NCBI RefSeq assembly: GCF_000419585.1 | Contig: NZ_ATTH01000001.1 | Span: 1,386,005 to 1,450,004, forward strand | Length of the DNA stretch: 64,000 nucleotides | DNA from: Salisaeta longa DSM 21114 | GTDB taxonomy: Bacteria; Bacteroidota; Rhodothermia; Rhodothermales; Salinibacteraceae | Reading direction: 5' to 3' | Part shown: one piece after another, positions 19,673 through 27,636 of the stretch | Layout of the letters: each line of letters opens with the position of its first letter | How positions within the stretch are numbered: position 1 is the stretch's first letter | Notes under the pieces: generated by a model | What the model saw: only the letters and a program-made list of their open reading frames with translations | Told to the model about the DNA's origin: nothing | Databases searched by the model: none | Program-made: the position numbers and the translations under genes

Positions 19673-21193
19673 ATGCCTGTTCGTGGCGACAACCTCCGCT
19701 TTATCCTTGGCCTCAAGCTGCGCGCCCTGCGGCAGGACTGCGGGGCATCGCTCCGGGAAATCTCTGAGCGGTCGGGGCTCTCCATTTCTTACCTGAGCGA
19801 GATTGAGAAGGGGAAAAAGTATCCGAAGCCCGACAAACTGCTCGACCTCGCCCGCGCCTTCGACGTGCCCTACGACGACCTCGTGTCGCTCCACGTCGAC
19901 GAGTCGATGGGACCGCTCAAGGAGGTCTTCTCGTCGACCTTCATGCAGGAATTTCCCTTCGACGTGTTTGGCCTTCAGCCACACGATTTGTTCGCGCTTG
20001 TGGCCGATCAGCCGTCGCAGGCGGGTGCGCTCATCCGCACGTTTTTGGAGGTGGCCCGCACCTACGACATGCAGGTGGAGCACTTTCTGTTTGCCGCGCT
20101 ACGCTCGTACCAGCAGATGCACGGCAACTATTTTCCGGAGTTGGAGCAGATGGCAGCGAAATTACGCCAGCGCTATCAGTGGGCGCGCGGCACGCGCCTC
20201 ACGGCTTCGGATCTGCGGGCGGTGCTCACCACCCACCACAACTACACCATCGATACCGAACAACTTGCTGACGACCCGGCGCTGCGCGACCTGCGGTCGG
20301 TGCTTAAGGGGGAAGAAGAGGCGCCGCAGCTCTTTATCAACCGCCGGCTCATGGACAACCAGCGGGCCTTCATCTATGCACGCGAGCTGGCGTACTGCGC
20401 CATGGATGTGGACGAGCGCGCCACCACGTCCTCGTGGATTGAGGTGACGTCGTACGAACAGGTCCTCAACAATTTTCGGGCGTCGTATGTCGCGGGTGCT
20501 CTGCTCATCGACCGCGAACCGCTTCTTGAGGACCTGGACGGCTTCTTTGACGCCCCGACATGGGACCCGGCGCCGCTGCACGCGTGCATGGATCGCTTTG
20601 GCGCGACCCCCGAGATGTTCTTCTACCGCCTCACCGAACTCGTCCCGCACCACTTTGGCCTCGACGACTTCTTCTTTCTGCGCTTCCATCACGGCGCGGG
20701 CGCCGCGGGCTTTCGTCTCACCAAGGTGCTCAACCTGTCGCAGGTCCCCGTGCCGCACGGCATTGGCCTTCAGGAATCGTACTGCCGGCGGTGGCCGGCC
20801 ATGCGCCTGTTGAAGCGGCTCAGCGGCGCGCAGTATTCCGACGAGGCACCGTCCGCGCCCGATGCCGCCTACATCCGCGCGCAACGGTCGCATTTCATGG
20901 ACGAGGATTCCACGTTTCTGGTTTTTTCGGCCGCCCGCCCGCTGGCGCTCCAGCCCCACACCAACTCGTGCGTCTCCATCGGATTCTTGCGTGACGATGC
21001 CTTTCAGTCGACGGTTGCGTTTGCCGACGACCCAGCCATTCCGTCCGTTGATGTCAACCTCACCTGCGAGCGCTGCCCGCTGCCCGAAGCGGCGTGCCAC
21101 GAGCGCGTGGCGCCCCCCACGGCGCACCATCGGGCCCAAACGCTGAAGCAAAAGAAAAAGGCCCTGCGCCATCTCGGCACATCGGATGACTAG
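19673..21193 (+). CDS. XRE-family regulator of RamB/ScfR type (DUF2083)
   Basis: 506 residues. N-terminal Cro/XRE helix-turn-helix (~8-65: LGLKLRALRQDCGASLREIS, SGLSISYLSEIEKGKKYPKP). The long middle region corresponds to the IrrE/ImmA-like domain of the family, with RAFIYARELAYCAMD. The C-terminal DUF2083 has two Cys clusters (LTCERCPLPEAACHERVAPP). Family knowledge: RamB, MccR and ScfR proteins sense acyl-CoA-type metabolites and control glyoxylate, acetate and propionate genes. Here it is divergent from aceB-aceA with matching inverted repeats between, a strong contextual fit. ATG 19673 gives the HTH a normal N-terminal position. Confidence 0.85.
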   Translation: MPVRGDNLRFILGLKLRALRQDCGASLREISERSGLSISYLSEIEKGKKYPKPDKLLDLARAFDVPYDDLVSLHVDESMGPLKEVFSSTFMQEFPFDVFGLQPHDLFALVADQPSQAGALIRTFLEVARTYDMQVEHFLFAALRSYQQMHGNYFPELEQMAAKLRQRYQWARGTRLTASDLRAVLTTHHNYTIDTEQLADDPALRDLRSVLKGEEEAPQLFINRRLMDNQRAFIYARELAYCAMDVDERATTSSWIEVTSYEQVLNNFRASYVAGALLIDREPLLEDLDGFFDAPTWDPAPLHACMDRFGATPEMFFYRLTELVPHHFGLDDFFFLRFHHGAGAAGFRLTKVLNLSQVPVPHGIGLQESYCRRWPAMRLLKRLSGAQYSDEAPSAPDAAYIRAQRSHFMDEDSTFLVFSAARPLALQPHTNSCVSIGFLRDDAFQSTVAFADDPAIPSVDVNLTCERCPLPEAACHERVAPPTAHHRAQTLKQKKKALRHLGTSDD

Positions 21194-21368
21194 GCGCTGT
21201 GCGGCAGGGCGAATCCACACCGAAGCGGTATCTGCTCAGAAAAACCGCGCTGCGCGCCACAGCAAACAATCCCGTTACATTTCAAGGATGCATTTCCGGA
21301 ACACCATCCGGTATGTTACGGCATGTCGTTCCGTTGCCTCGCCGCCCCGTCTTCATCGCCCTGTGCTC

Positions 21369-22229
21369 ATGCGTTTATCTCATCTGTTGTGCGCTGCCTT
21401 CCTCGGCAGCCTTCTGGTTGTTGGCTGCCAGCAAACCACCACGCCCCCTCCTGCATCGGAGAAAGCGCCCGACGGCGTGCTGCCCGACACGTTTGCGCTA
21501 GCGTCTACGGCCGACTCCATCGCCTTCCGGATGTACCGCGCCCATGGCGCGGCCGGGTGGAATGTGGTGCCGTATCTGCGCTTCAGCTTTGGCGTAGGTC
21601 GGGGCGACACCTCGCAGGTGGTTGCGCAGCATCTGTGGAATAAGGAAACGGGCGCGTACCGGGTGGAATGGGACGTCGCGCCCGAATCGACGCTCGTCGC
21701 GCTGTTCGACGTCGATGAGGTCTCGAACGGCCTGCCCACCACGGGCGCCGTGTACGGCAACGGCGAACCGGTGGATAGCGCCCGTGCCGATTCGCTCTTG
21801 CGCGTGGCGTACCAGCGCTTCATCAACGACAGCTACTGGCTGCTGGCCCCGCTGAAGGTCTTTGATGAAGGCGTGCAGCGCACCTACGTGCCCGATTCGT
21901 CGACGTCCGAGCACGCCGTCATCCGCCTGTCGTTTGGCGACGTGGGCCTTACGCCCGGCGATCGGTATTGGCTGTACGTCGACCGCGCCACGGGTCTGCT
22001 CGACCGCTGGGCGTTTCACCTGCAGGGCATGCCCGATACGGCAGCCGCCCGCGCCTTCGACTGGACCCAGACGCAGCCGCTGGAGACGAGCAAGGGGCCG
22101 GTGCTGCTTTCTACGCGCAAGGAAGCCGCGCAGGGCAACATGGCCATCGTCTTTTCGGACCTTTCGCTTCCGGATTCCGTTGGGCAGTCGCTCTTTTCGG
22201 CCCCGGCTCCGTGGATGGTTTCACGCTGA
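21369..22229 (+). CDS. Putative lipoprotein of unknown function
   Basis: 286 residues with a lipoprotein signal peptide (LLCAAFLGSLLVVGC; lipobox cysteine at ~20). The mature part is mostly beta (YRVEWDV, DRYWLYVDRATGLLDRWAF, SKGPVLLSTRKEA), reminiscent of the LolA/outer-membrane lipoprotein-sorting fold often seen in this phylum, but I cannot assign it firmly. It ends 34 bases before the LolC/E-like permease gene, which supports an envelope or lipoprotein-trafficking link. Confidence 0.65.
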   Translation: MRLSHLLCAAFLGSLLVVGCQQTTTPPPASEKAPDGVLPDTFALASTADSIAFRMYRAHGAAGWNVVPYLRFSFGVGRGDTSQVVAQHLWNKETGAYRVEWDVAPESTLVALFDVDEVSNGLPTTGAVYGNGEPVDSARADSLLRVAYQRFINDSYWLLAPLKVFDEGVQRTYVPDSSTSEHAVIRLSFGDVGLTPGDRYWLYVDRATGLLDRWAFHLQGMPDTAAARAFDWTQTQPLETSKGPVLLSTRKEAAQGNMAIVFSDLSLPDSVGQSLFSAPAPWMVSR

Positions 22230-22263
22230 GGGGCTCGTGCTCCTGCTGTAAGATGCTGGCTTC

Positions 22264-23529
22264 ATGGACTACCGCTTGCAGATTGCGCGCCGCTACCTGC
22301 TGGGGCGGCGCAACGTCTCGCTCATCTCAATCATCACCGGCATTTCGTCGCTCGGCGTGATGCTGGGCGTGGCGGCGCTCATCGTGGTCCTTTCGGTGAT
22401 GAACGGCTTCTACGACTTTGTGCGCGACCTGCTGGTATCGCTCGACCCGCACGTGCGCATTGTGCGGGCCGACGGCGCCCCGATGGCTCGCGCCGACTCG
22501 GTGGCGCAGGTGGCGCGGCGGCTTCCCATGGTTGCCAGCGCCGCCCCGTACGTGGCGGGCAAGGCCCTGCTCGTGACCGACAACGGCATAACTGGGCCCA
22601 CGCCGGTGGTGCAAGTGCACGGCGTGGGTGCGCAGGCGGCCCTCCGCACCGGCGCCCACGAGCACCCGATGGCCTACGGCCGGTTCGATGTGTCGACAGA
22701 CAGCGCAGGCGCCGGGGCCGTGGTGAGCCTCGGGATGGGGCAGCGCCTTGGGTTGCTTCCCGCGGGCACCGGCCGGGCAGGGGCCACCGTTGGACTGCTG
22801 TCTGCGCCCGCCCTTGAGCAGGCCCTTACGAGCGTCTTTGGCGGACCGTCGATTCAGCAATTTACCGTGCGCGGCCTGTACCGCCCGCAGGCGGCTGGAA
22901 CGGCCGAGCGCGTGTTTATTGGCCTGGAGCCTGCGCAGCGGTTGTTCAATCTCGCGGGCCGCGCCTCGGGGGTCGACCTCCGGCTGCAGCGGCTTGCCGC
23001 CGCCCCCGCCGCGAAAGATGCGTTGCAGCAGCGCCTCGGCGCGCGCTTCGCGGTGCGTACCTGGTACGACCTGCAAGAATCGCTCTACGACGTGATGCGC
23101 CTCGAAAAGTGGGGCGCATCGGCCATCCTCCTCCTCATCGTCATTGTGGCGGCCTTCAACATTGTGGGATCGCTCACCATGGTCGTCATTGAGAAGCGAA
23201 GCGACGTTGGCGCCCTCATGACCATGGGCGTATCCCGGCGAAACATTCAGAAAATTTTTCTGCTGGAAGGAGCGATCATTGGCGCCGTCGGTACAGGCGG
23301 TGGCGTACTTTTAGGACTGGGGCTGGCGCTTATCCAACAATACTTCAAGGTTGTACCCATGGCGCAGGCAGAATCCTTCCTGATTGATGCTTACCCTGTC
23401 ATGATACGGGCATCCGACATTCTACTGATTGCGGGCGTTGCGTTTGTGATGTGCATCGCCGCGGCCTGGTATCCGGCAACCCGCGCCGCCCGCATTGTGC
23501 CGGCCGAGGCCGTTCACCTGGATGCCTGA
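22264..23529 (+). CDS. LolC/LolE-like FtsX-family permease
   Basis: 421 residues. The N-terminal membrane segment follows the LolC/E start pattern (FRLQIARRYL-like YRLQIARRYLLGRR, then ISIITGISSLGVMLGVAALIVVLSVMNGF). A large periplasmic domain (~50-275) and three C-terminal helices follow (ASAILLLIVIVAAFNIVGSL, GAIIGAVGTGGGVLLGLGLA, DILLIAGVAFVMCIAAAWYP) with the ending YPATRAARIVPAEAVH. Expected to extract lipoproteins from the inner membrane together with a LolD ATPase, which is not in this window. Confidence 0.88.
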   Translation: MDYRLQIARRYLLGRRNVSLISIITGISSLGVMLGVAALIVVLSVMNGFYDFVRDLLVSLDPHVRIVRADGAPMARADSVAQVARRLPMVASAAPYVAGKALLVTDNGITGPTPVVQVHGVGAQAALRTGAHEHPMAYGRFDVSTDSAGAGAVVSLGMGQRLGLLPAGTGRAGATVGLLSAPALEQALTSVFGGPSIQQFTVRGLYRPQAAGTAERVFIGLEPAQRLFNLAGRASGVDLRLQRLAAAPAAKDALQQRLGARFAVRTWYDLQESLYDVMRLEKWGASAILLLIVIVAAFNIVGSLTMVVIEKRSDVGALMTMGVSRRNIQKIFLLEGAIIGAVGTGGGVLLGLGLALIQQYFKVVPMAQAESFLIDAYPVMIRASDILLIAGVAFVMCIAAAWYPATRAARIVPAEAVHLDA

Positions 23530-23570
23530 GGCCTTGCATCGTTTTTTGTTTTCCCAACCGCTTCGCTGCT

Positions 23571-24395
23571 ATGATCCGCGACGACTTCGACATTCTCGGC
23601 CTTCCCGACCGCCAAGAAAAGCCCCGCACGAAAGGGCTGACCCACGTGCTTGACAAGGCGCTTTCGATCCGGCAGGTGGAGAATATGCTGGACGTAGCGG
23701 CGGAGTACATCGACGTGGTGAAGCTGGGCTGGGGCACGGCCGTCATCACGCCCAACCTGGAAGAGAAGCTCGACCTGTACCGCGCTGCGGACATTCCCTT
23801 CTATTTTGGCGGCACGCTCTTCGAGGCGTTCTTCCTGCGCGATCAGCTGGATGTGTACCGCCGCCTGATGGACGACCTGGGCGTGCAGTCGCTCGAAATC
23901 TCGGACGGCTCGGTGTCGATGGCCCACGACGAGAAGCTGGAGCTGATTGCCGACTTCTCGAAAGATTACCAGGTGCTCAGCGAGGTGGGCTCGAAGGACG
24001 CCAACAACATCATGCCGCCGTACCGCTGGGTGGAGGCGATGCAGGCCGAGCTGAACGCCGGAAGCTGGAAAGTTATTGCGGAGTCGCGCGAGACGGGCAC
24101 GGCCGGGCTCTTTCGCCCCAACGGCGAAGTGCGCACCGGGTTGGTCGACGAAATCGTGGCCCGCGTGGATCCCGGAAAGATTATCTTTGAGGCCCCCAAT
24201 AAAGCGCAGCAGGTGTGGTTCATCAAGCAGCTTGGGGCCAACGTAAACCTTGGCAACATCGCCCCCGAGGAAGTCATTCCCGTCGAAACGCTGCGGCTGG
24301 GGCTGCGCGGCGACACGCTCTTTGAGTTCCTCACGCCCGGCGTCACCACGCACGCCAGCGGGCAGCCCGCAGGCGACGGGCGCTCGGGCGCGTAA
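23571..24395 (+). CDS. comA: Phosphosulfolactate synthase (ComA family)
   Basis: 274 residues, TIM-barrel family that adds sulfite to phosphoenolpyruvate. Diagnostic segments: GLTHVLDKALSIRQVENML, DVVKLGWGTAVI, IPFYFGGTLFEAFF, LEISDGSVSM, VLSEVGSKD, KVIAESRETGTAGLF, and IIFEAPNKAQQVWFIKQLG. In methanogens it starts coenzyme M synthesis. In Salinibacter-like bacteria it is linked to sulfolactate or sulfonolipid synthesis. No other pathway gene is adjacent. ATG 23571; the open frame upstream overlaps the permease and is not real. Confidence 0.92.
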   Translation: MIRDDFDILGLPDRQEKPRTKGLTHVLDKALSIRQVENMLDVAAEYIDVVKLGWGTAVITPNLEEKLDLYRAADIPFYFGGTLFEAFFLRDQLDVYRRLMDDLGVQSLEISDGSVSMAHDEKLELIADFSKDYQVLSEVGSKDANNIMPPYRWVEAMQAELNAGSWKVIAESRETGTAGLFRPNGEVRTGLVDEIVARVDPGKIIFEAPNKAQQVWFIKQLGANVNLGNIAPEEVIPVETLRLGLRGDTLFEFLTPGVTTHASGQPAGDGRSGA

Positions 24396-24556
24396 AGCGT
24401 CTATCGGGGGTCCCCTATCGCGGGCGGCGGCGCGTTTGTGCAACATATTCAAGAACCTCGACGTGCCGCTGCTTCTATAAAGAGACTGTGGTTGCGGCGC
24501 ATGCATGCCGCGAGCCATCCTCCGTTGTTATTGACTGCGAAGACCTTCCCGCTGCC

Positions 24557-24793
24557 ATGGCACGCAAAGACGACTTAACCGGTAAGGGCCCTGTATCGGG
24601 CAACACCGTTTCGCCCTCCAACAAAAAGGAGAAGCGCCGCTTCCAACGCAACCTTCAGAAGAAGCGATTCTACATTCCCTCTGAAGACCGCTGGATCACC
24701 CTGAAGGTGTCTGCCAAGACCCTCAAGACCATCAACAAGAAAGGGATTGAGGCCGTTTTGAAAGAAGCGCGGAAGCAAGGCATCAACGTATAA
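24557..24793 (+). CDS. rpmB: 50S ribosomal protein L28
   Basis: 78 residues, very basic. DDLTGKGPVSGNTVSPSN matches the conserved L28 start, followed by KKEKRRFQRNLQKKRF and the C-terminal VSAKTLKTINKKGIEAV. First of three small genes (L28, L33, DUF4295), the usual Bacteroidota order. The N-terminal C-x-x-C pair found in some L28 proteins is absent, so it is a zinc-independent form. Confidence 0.95.
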   Translation: MARKDDLTGKGPVSGNTVSPSNKKEKRRFQRNLQKKRFYIPSEDRWITLKVSAKTLKTINKKGIEAVLKEARKQGINV

Positions 24794-24826
24794 TCCACTC
24801 CCTGTTCACCGGCAGCCGCTTTTGCT

Positions 24827-24991
24827 ATGGCTAAAGGCAACCGCATCAAGATTACGCTAGAGTGCACGGAAGCTCCGGGTACGTCGCGCTACCATACCAC
24901 GAAGAATCGACGCAACACCACGGAACGGTTGGAGCTGAAAAAGTATAACCCCGTTCTGCGCAAGCATACCATTCACCGTGAGAAGAAGTAG
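24827..24991 (+). CDS. rpmG: 50S ribosomal protein L33
   Basis: 54 residues ([18 protein letters not shown] ... [14 protein letters not shown]). Conserved L33 pattern with the [17 protein letters not shown] core. Only one Cys of the zinc ribbon remains, so it is the zinc-free paralogue type. Lies 33 bases after rpmB and 6 bases before the DUF4295 gene. Confidence 0.93.
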   Translation: MAKGNRIKITLECTEAPGTSRYHTTKNRRNTTERLELKKYNPVLRKHTIHREKK

Positions 24992-24997
24992 AGCGTC

Positions 24998-25156
24998 ATG
25001 GCCAAGAAACGAAAGCAAAACAAAGGAGCGGCATCGCGCAAGATGGCCCGTATCGTCGTTGCCGAGAAGCGCAACGGCGGGCAGTACGGCTTTCGCCAGA
25101 AGATGGTGCCGCTGGACAACGTAAAAGAGGAGCTGAAGGCCGCGCGCAAGAATTAA
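24998..25156 (+). CDS. DUF4295 small basic protein
   Basis: 52 residues (MAKKRKQNKGAASRKMARIV ... VKEELKAARKN). A short lysine-rich family found almost only in Bacteroidota-type genomes directly after rpmG; probably ribosome-associated, function not established. It starts 6 bases after the rpmG stop, so translational coupling is likely. Confidence 0.85.
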   Translation: MAKKRKQNKGAASRKMARIVVAEKRNGGQYGFRQKMVPLDNVKEELKAARKN

Positions 25157-25170
25157 GCGCGTGGTAGCAT

Positions 25171-25244
<74 letters not shown>

Positions 25245-25256
25245 CACACATATGAT

Positions 25257-25589
25257 GCGCCCGTAGCTCAGTTGGATAGAGCATCGGACTTTAGAAACGG
25301 AGCCTGCGCCGGGAAACCCAACCGGCGCAGTGGATGGTGCTGTATCGGGGAACCCGCAGCGGCCTGGCCGGCGGCAACCCCGAGGAAACCGACTGCTTTC
25401 CGAAGGGTCGTGCCGGTGCAACGACGGTAGGCGAGCATGTGCAATGCACACGGGATCCGTAGAGGCCATACGCACCACGCCTGCAACGGCGAAGAGATGG
25501 TCCATCCGCAACGCTCCCTGCGAGTGGTGACGAAAGTCACACGGCGGACGCTAATCCGGAGGTCGCAGGTTCGAATCCTGCCGGGCGTG
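25257..25589 (+). tRNA. tRNA-Arg (anticodon UCU) interrupted by an intron
   Basis: The 5' exon (25257-25291) has acceptor GCGCCCG, D arm GCTCAGTTGGATAGAGC and the 5' half of the anticodon arm. The 3' exon (25551-25589) has CTAATCCGG, the T arm GCAGGTTCGAATCCTGC and acceptor CGGGCGT. Joined, they give anticodon loop CTTCTAA (UCU) on a 5-bp stem. The intervening 259 bases resemble a group I intron. The acceptor closes with a G-U pair; CCA is not encoded. Without splicing the tRNA would be non-functional, unless another copy exists. Confidence 0.88.
25292..25550 (+). ncRNA. Group I intron (probable subgroup IC3) in tRNA-Arg anticodon
   Basis: The 5' junction follows a U and the last intron base is G, as group I splicing requires. 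P1 can form between exon GGACUU and intron GAGCCU with the U-G pair at the splice site. Several blocks resemble those I remember from the Azoarcus tRNA-Ile intron: TGCGCCGGGAAACC, GGATGGTG, GTAGAG..., and near the 3' end GAGTGG followed by CGAAAGTCACAC. No endonuclease ORF lies inside. Length fits small bacterial tRNA introns (about 200-300 nt). Splits the anticodon between positions 34 and 35. Confidence 0.85.
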
Positions 25590-25696
25590 CGGGCACCGAT
25601 GCGTTCTGTCATGCTTGCGCTGTCTTCACACGGACCGCCGCGCATGGTTGGAACAGTCGATGCAGGGCAGCATCCAACACAACCCTCCATTTTTGT

Positions 25697-25770
25697 GGTG
25701 ACGTGGCCGAGGGGTTAGGCAGAGGCCTGCAAAGCCTCCTACGGCGGTTCGAATCCGCCCGTCACCTCCA
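25697..25770 (+). tRNA. tRNA-Cys (anticodon GCA)
   Basis: Acceptor GGTGACG pairs with CGTCACC; anticodon stem GAGGC/GCCTC encloses loop CTGCAAA (GCA); T arm GGCGGTTCGAATCCGCC. Discriminator U (25767) is typical of tRNA-Cys, and CCA is encoded (25768-25770), unlike the two preceding tRNAs. Confidence 0.95.
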
Positions 25771-25773
25771 TAA

Positions 25774-25812
25774 GCCCCACACTTGATGGCATTCAAGGGT
25801 GGGGTTTCCTTT
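25774..25812 (+). terminator. Intrinsic terminator after tRNA cluster
   Basis: CCCCAC (25775-25780) pairs with GTGGGG (25799-25804), extended by CTTGA/TCAAG after one mismatch, with a 6-base loop, then TTTCCTTTT. It ends the tRNA transcript. Confidence 0.85.
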
Positions 25813-25863
25813 TGCTGGCTGCCGTAGATGTCTGCCGTGCCGTTGCATGCATGCTCGCTCGGC

Positions 25864-26301
25864 CTACGCGGCGCGCCACCAGTACCATCCCGTCAGGCGT
25901 ACGGCCTTTACGGCCAACCAGCGGCGCCACGGCGTGACCCCTTGCACCTTGAGGATGCGTCCGAAGAAGCGATCGGCGTTGCGACGGGTGACGCGGGCAC
26001 GATACGGCTGCCAGGTCCCATCGTCGAAGATCAGCAGCTGCCCGTCCGGATCGTCCGGCGGGATGAGCCCCTGCCGGTCGTAGAGCCAGTCGTGCGGGGC
26101 ACTGGCCGTGAGCGTTTCCACCGGACTCACCAGCGCCCATGCCCACCGCGGCACGCTCGGTGCAAACGGATACCCCTCGCGCAAGATGACGCGCCATCGT
26201 TCCCCTTCCGCCCGCCAGGTGTACACCCATCGCTCGCGCAGTTCCCACCGGTTGCCCCCGCCGGGGCGCTGGCCAAGCGACGGGTAGAGGTTGTTCTTCA
26301 T
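25864..26301 (-). CDS. DUF1353-family protein
   Basis: 145 residues. The middle resembles DUF1353 (FAPSVPRWAWALVSP ... SAPHDWLYDRQGLIP), a family with a conserved ASVP/HDWLY pair first seen in phage genomes. The C-terminus is rich in Trp and Arg (TPWRRWLAVKAVRLTGWYWW). Function unknown. ATG 26301 (MKNNLYPSLG) is used; the longer frame overlaps the neighbouring stop region. Sits just after the tRNA cluster, facing it. Confidence 0.6.
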   Translation of the reverse strand: MKNNLYPSLGQRPGGGNRWELRERWVYTWRAEGERWRVILREGYPFAPSVPRWAWALVSPVETLTASAPHDWLYDRQGLIPPDDPDGQLLIFDDGTWQPYRARVTRRNADRFFGRILKVQGVTPWRRWLAVKAVRLTGWYWWRAA

Positions 26302-26341
26302 CAGAGCGCGCTCCGGCAGATGCTTCGGCAAGCTGTATGAC

Positions 26342-27280
26342 TTAACGCGGCGGCTGCCATACGTAGCGCAGCGCAATGGGGCCGCCGTCTTGTAGGTTTA
26401 TCGCATCGGCTACGGCGCGCGAGACGTCCATGACCCGGTCGCGCTGCAGCGGGCCGCGGTCGGCAATGCGGACGAAGGCGTGGGCGTCGTTGGCCGACAC
26501 CAGCACGAGACTGCCCAGGGGCAGGGTGCGGTGGCTCCCCACAAACGCCGATGGCTGATACGGCTGCCCGCTCGCCATCAGACGTCCAGCATATGCCGCC
26601 GGGTAGATCGCCGCCGCACCGGTGGTGTCGGGCGGCGCGAGCGTACCGCGCGGGGGCCGCTGCGCCGGGCGCCCCGGAATGATGAGCCGCTGTCCCGCCC
26701 GCACCGCAGTCGTGTCCAGGGCGTTTGCCGTCTGCAAAACCCGCGTGCTCACGCCGTATTGCCCAGCGATGGCGTACAGCGTCTCGTCCGGCTGCACCAA
26801 GTGCGTGGGCCGCGCAAAACGCGGGGGAAGCCGCAGGGTGTCGCCAACACCCAACGGCGCGACGTCTGTGAGCATGCGCAGCGTATCCACCGTCGTGCCC
26901 AGCCATAGGGCCACGTTGACGAGCGTGTCGCCGGGCCGTAGCACGTAGCGGCCGTACGGCTTGGGCTCGGGGCGCGCCAGCGGCTCCAGCGCCGGACTAG
27001 CTGTTGCGGGCGGCACCAGGCGCAGGCGCTGTCCAATCGACAGCACCGCGGTATCGAGGTTATTCCACCGCTGCAGCGCGGCCACCGAGAGGTTGTACTG
27101 CCGCGCAATGCTGTACAAGGTATCGCCCTTTTTCACCACGTACACCGTATCCGTAGCCGTCGTGTCGGCACGCCCCTGAGCATGCGTGACGCTACCGGAC
27201 GTAGCCACGACAAGGAGTACAATCCACGCAGCACACCTCCACAGGCAGAAGGTGCAGCGTCGGGCGCGCGCGTCAATCAA
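26342..27280 (-). CDS. LysM-repeat RlpA-like lytic transglycosylase domain protein
   Basis: 312 residues: N-terminal hydrophobic signal (WIVLLVVATSGSVTHAQ), three LysM repeats at ~50-93, ~114-155 and ~160-205 (YVVKKGDTLYSIARQYNLS; YVLRPGDTLVNVALWL; HLVQPDETLYAIAGQYGVS), then an RlpA-type double-psi barrel (YAGRLMASGQPYQPSAFVGS, SLVLVSANDAHAFVRIADRG). Predicted to act on peptidoglycan. No ATG suits; TTG 27280 is the likely start and overlaps the TGA of the upstream TPR gene, implying translational coupling. Confidence 0.8.
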   Translation of the reverse strand: MIDARARRCTFCLWRCAAWIVLLVVATSGSVTHAQGRADTTATDTVYVVKKGDTLYSIARQYNLSVAALQRWNNLDTAVLSIGQRLRLVPPATASPALEPLARPEPKPYGRYVLRPGDTLVNVALWLGTTVDTLRMLTDVAPLGVGDTLRLPPRFARPTHLVQPDETLYAIAGQYGVSTRVLQTANALDTTAVRAGQRLIIPGRPAQRPPRGTLAPPDTTGAAAIYPAAYAGRLMASGQPYQPSAFVGSHRTLPLGSLVLVSANDAHAFVRIADRGPLQRDRVMDVSRAVADAINLQDGGPIALRYVWQPPR

Positions 27281-27596
27281 AGCCCACCCCCTGCGCCTGC
27301 AACAGCGCGTCTTGCAGCTCCGAGAGGTCTTTGGTTTGCTTCTGCGCACGCGCATGCTCAATCCCCTGCTCATAGGTGGCGATGGCATCCTCGGTACGGC
27401 CCATGCGCTCGTACAACTTGCCCAGGTGGTAGTAGGTGCCCACGTAGCCCGGGTCGGTGGCCACGAGGTCTTCGAAGTAGGCCAGCGCGCGCTCGGGCGC
27501 ATCCTGCTTCAGGTGCTCCTGTGCCAGGGCAAACCGCGTAAACGTGTCGTCCGGGTCTTCGGCCAAAAAGGCTTCAAGTTGTTCGATGCGATCCAT
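27273..27596 (-). CDS. Short TPR protein
   Basis: 107 residues with two to three tetratricopeptide repeats (RFALAQEHLKQDAPERALAYFEDLV; GTYYHLGKLYERMGRTEDAIATYEQGI). Acidic and soluble. The stop overlaps the start of the RlpA-like gene by 8 bases, and the TPM gene precedes it by 40 bases, so all three probably form one operon. Likely a protein-protein adaptor; partner unknown. Confidence 0.75.
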   Translation of the reverse strand: MDRIEQLEAFLAEDPDDTFTRFALAQEHLKQDAPERALAYFEDLVATDPGYVGTYYHLGKLYERMGRTEDAIATYEQGIEHARAQKQTKDLSELQDALLQAQGVGFD

Positions 27597-27636
27597 GGGT
27601 GCAATGCTTGTGTGTGCTGAATCCGATGAAGGTGTG

